In this document: in pieces, positions 62,397-64,000 of the stretch | Layout: the number at the start of each line of letters is the position of its first letter | Position numbering within the stretch: the first letter of the stretch is position 1 | Source of the DNA: Burkholderia sp. Bp8963 | GTDB lineage: Bacteria > Pseudomonadota > Gammaproteobacteria > Burkholderiales > Burkholderiaceae | Direction of reading: 5' to 3' | NCBI RefSeq assembly: GCF_003854275.1 | Contig: NZ_QTQP01000018.1 | Coordinates: 62,001 to 126,000, forward strand | DNA: 64,000 nt | Made by a program: the position numbers and the translations under genes | The notes under the pieces: model-generated | What the model saw: only the letters and a program-made list of their open reading frames with translations | What the model was told of the DNA's origin: nothing | Database searches by the model: none

Positions 62397-63266
62397 TTAC
62401 GGCGTCGGGCCCGTGGCGACCGGCCGTGCCGGGTCGGCGCACCATTCGCTCCACGAACCGGGGTACAGCGATGCGCCATGCAGGCCTGCGACTTCCATCG
62501 CGAGCGCATTGTGGCAGGCGGTCACGCCGGAACCGCATTGCAGGATCACGCGATTCGGATCGATGCCTGCCAGCAGCGTCGAGAAGGTCTCGCGCAGTTC
62601 GTGGCCGGTCTTGAAGCGGCCATCGGCGGTCAGGTTGTCCTTGAAGAAGCGGTTGAGCGCGCCGGGGATATGGCCGCCGACGGGATCGATCGTTTCGTTC
62701 TCGCCGCGATAGCGATCGGGTGCGCGCGCATCGATGACGGTTCGCGTGCGCGACGTCAGGTTTGCGAGCACAGCCTGCGCGTCGACCGTCGATTCAAGCG
62801 GCGCCGCCGCGCGGAAATCGCCGCGCGACGGGTGCGTCGTTTCGACCGTCAGCGGCTGGCCGGCCGCTTCCCATGCTTGCAGCCCGCCGTCGAGCACGGC
62901 GACCGAATCATGTCCGAGCCAGCGCAGCAGCCACCATAGCCGCGCGGCGTATGCGCCGCCTTGCGCGTCGTACGCGACGACCTGCTGCCCCTGCCTGAGC
63001 CCGCGATCGGCGAGCGTCGCGACGAGCGCGTCGCGTGACGGCAGCGGATGGCGGCCGTTGGTGCCGGTCTTGCGGCCCGACAGGTCGCGGTCGAGGTGGA
63101 GGTATTGTGCGCCGGCAATGTGGCCGGCCGTATACGCAGCTTCGCCCGCACCGGTATCCGCGAGATCGAAGCGGCAGTCGAACAGCGCGACGCTGCCGGG
63201 CGCGGCAGCGAGCCGTTCGGCGAGATTGGCCGCGGAGATGAGCGTGGTGTAATGAGTATGGGGCAT
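62397..63266 (-). CDS. Two-domain sulfurtransferase (3-mercaptopyruvate type)
   Basis: A 289-residue protein with two rhodanese domains. The active loop of the second domain is LQCGSGVTACHNAL; CGSGVTA is the SseA/mercaptopyruvate form, whereas thiosulfate enzymes have CRKGVTA. The linker contains the RYRGENETIDPVGGHIPGA segment. It moves sulfur from 3-mercaptopyruvate to cyanide or thiols in the cytoplasm. The start at 63266 has AGGAG upstream. It is convergent with the DLH-family gene and lies downstream of the Rieske oxygenase gene on the same strand, from which a terminator separates it. Confidence 0.9.
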   Translation of the reverse strand: MPHTHYTTLISAANLAERLAAAPGSVALFDCRFDLADTGAGEAAYTAGHIAGAQYLHLDRDLSGRKTGTNGRHPLPSRDALVATLADRGLRQGQQVVAYDAQGGAYAARLWWLLRWLGHDSVAVLDGGLQAWEAAGQPLTVETTHPSRGDFRAAAPLESTVDAQAVLANLTSRTRTVIDARAPDRYRGENETIDPVGGHIPGALNRFFKDNLTADGRFKTGHELRETFSTLLAGIDPNRVILQCGSGVTACHNALAMEVAGLHGASLYPGSWSEWCADPARPVATGPTP

Positions 63267-63311
63267 GACGGCTCCTGATTGAGCAAACGGCCTGATGTAC
63301 TAAGTCTAAAC

Positions 63312-63339
63312 AAAAAAGACGGGCCGGAGCCCGTCTTTT
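63312..63339. terminator. Intrinsic terminator after the oxygenase gene
   Basis: Stem GACGGGC / GCCCGTC with loop CGGA (63318-63335), AAAAAA on the left (63312-63317; gives TTTTTT on the minus strand) and TTTT on the right. Read on the minus strand it ends transcription from the Rieske oxygenase gene at 63376 before the sulfurtransferase gene. Confidence 0.9.
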
Positions 63340-63375
63340 CGTCATGCCTCGTGATGCGGAAACCGCATGCCGGCG

Positions 63376-64000
63376 TCAGAGGTCGCCGAGGTGGCGACGC
63401 AGGAACTCGTGGAAGTGCTGCATGCCGTCTTCCATCGGGCTCTGGTACGGGCCGACCTGCGATTCGCCGCGCTCCATCAGCGCGCGGCGCCCGGCGTCCA
63501 TGCGCATGGCGATCTCGTCGTCCTCAACGGCCGTTTCCATATAGGCCGCACGTTCCGCCTCGACGAACTCGCGTTCGAACAGCGCGATTTCCTCGGGATA
63601 ATAGAACTCGACGATGTTGGTCGTCTTCTGCGGCCCGCGCGGAATCAGCCACGACACGACGAGCACGTGCGGATACCACTCGATCATCAGGCCCGGGTAG
63701 TAGACCATCCAGATCGCGCCGAACTCCGGCGGCTCGCCGTTGCGGAACTTCAGCACCTGCTCGTGCCACTTCTTGTACGTCGCGCTGCCCGGCTTCGCGA
63801 GCGCGTTGTGCACGCCGACCGTCTGCACGCTATACCAGTCGCCGAACTCCCACTTGAGGTCGTCGCACGACACGAAGCTGCCGAGACCCGGGTGGAACGG
63901 GACGACGTGGTAATCCTCGAGGTACACCTCGATGAACGTCTTCCAGTTGTAGTTGCACTCGTGGACTTCGACGTGATCGAACAGGTACTCGGAGAAATCG
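63376..64000 (-). CDS. Rieske-type aromatic-ring oxygenase alpha subunit, C-terminal part
   Basis: The frame is open to the right edge of the window, so the N-terminal Rieske [2Fe-2S] domain is missing and about 207 residues are visible. The mononuclear-iron region is NYNWKTFIEVYLEDYHVVPF with the following His (motif D/E-x-H-x4-H), inside the RHO alpha C-terminal catalytic domain. Later parts include PGLMIEWYPHVLVVSWLIP and EDDEIAMRMDAGRRALMERG, typical for the iron-ligand Asp helix. It should hydroxylate an aromatic or similar substrate with partner reductase; the substrate is not visible. The internal GTG at 63927 is not the start. The gene ends before a terminator. Confidence 0.88.
   Translation of the reverse strand, partial: DFSEYLFDHVEVHECNYNWKTFIEVYLEDYHVVPFHPGLGSFVSCDDLKWEFGDWYSVQTVGVHNALAKPGSATYKKWHEQVLKFRNGEPPEFGAIWMVYYPGLMIEWYPHVLVVSWLIPRGPQKTTNIVEFYYPEEIALFEREFVEAERAAYMETAVEDDEIAMRMDAGRRALMERGESQVGPYQSPMEDGMQHFHEFLRRHLGDL

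Overview
The window is about 64 kb of uniformly high-GC DNA (roughly two thirds G+C). Gene content and protein style point to a Burkholderia chromosome, most likely of the B. cepacia complex. Evidence includes a full Tad/Flp pilus locus of the Burkholderia type, a DUF3563 small protein, a BPSS1780-type membrane protein, the ohr/ohrR pair, modABC with a separate modE, and homoserine kinase near polA. No tRNA, rRNA, CRISPR array, insertion sequence or prophage was seen. The species call is inference from gene content only.

Layout. 1-3194: end of a polysaccharide locus (O-antigen ligase/polymerase-like protein cut by the window edge, then two overlapping GT4 glycosyltransferases). 3490-8178: accessory genes (two MFS exporters, an HxlR regulator with twin operators, an AraC regulator, an FKBP isomerase). 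8179-9101: a decayed gene and three phased repeats in front of a sigma54-type activator (9102-10592). 10772-16314, minus strand: three paralogous multi-membrane GT87 glycosyltransferases with a GtrA/GtrB pair, which looks like a three-component periplasmic glycosylation module. 17369-30909, plus strand: the Tad locus, with three Flp pilins, prepilin peptidase, an unusual AAA ATPase, CpaB, secretin with a repeat tail, lipoprotein, TadG/E/F-like proteins, CpaE, CpaF, TadB and TadC, closed by a strong terminator.

31023-44619: mostly single genes. These are an amino-acid binding protein, an Xre-RES toxin-antitoxin pair with its own operator, a phosphatase, a DUF1345 protein, a methyltransferase, a TreZ-like protein that has lost its catalytic residues, a ThiE-like protein, a CBS/CorC-type protein, a degenerate histidine kinase behind a perfect palindrome, an EamA exporter, a LysR regulator divergent from a tautomerase, and a CYTH-CHAD protein. 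44666-47772: molybdate regulation and uptake (modE; modABC with a visible ModE box). 47982-53924: PAP2 phosphatase, PHB-depolymerase-like esterase, DUF3563 protein with a palindromic promoter, ohr/ohrR, BPSS1780-type protein, homoserine kinase, DUF2782 protein. 54055-64000: housekeeping genes (amn, LOG-family hydrolase and polA starting one base apart, ndh, a Tat-exported dienelactone hydrolase-like protein, a sulfurtransferase, and the C-terminal part of a Rieske oxygenase).

The best candidate for an undescribed system is the 9-31 kb block. A VpsR/FleQ-like sigma54 activator lies beside a GtrA/GtrB/three-GT87 module that is divergent from a Tad pilus locus, with about 1 kb of gene-free DNA between them. 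This arrangement suggests coordinated surface glycosylation and pilus production, possibly glycosylation of pilus or envelope components. That link is inference from gene order.
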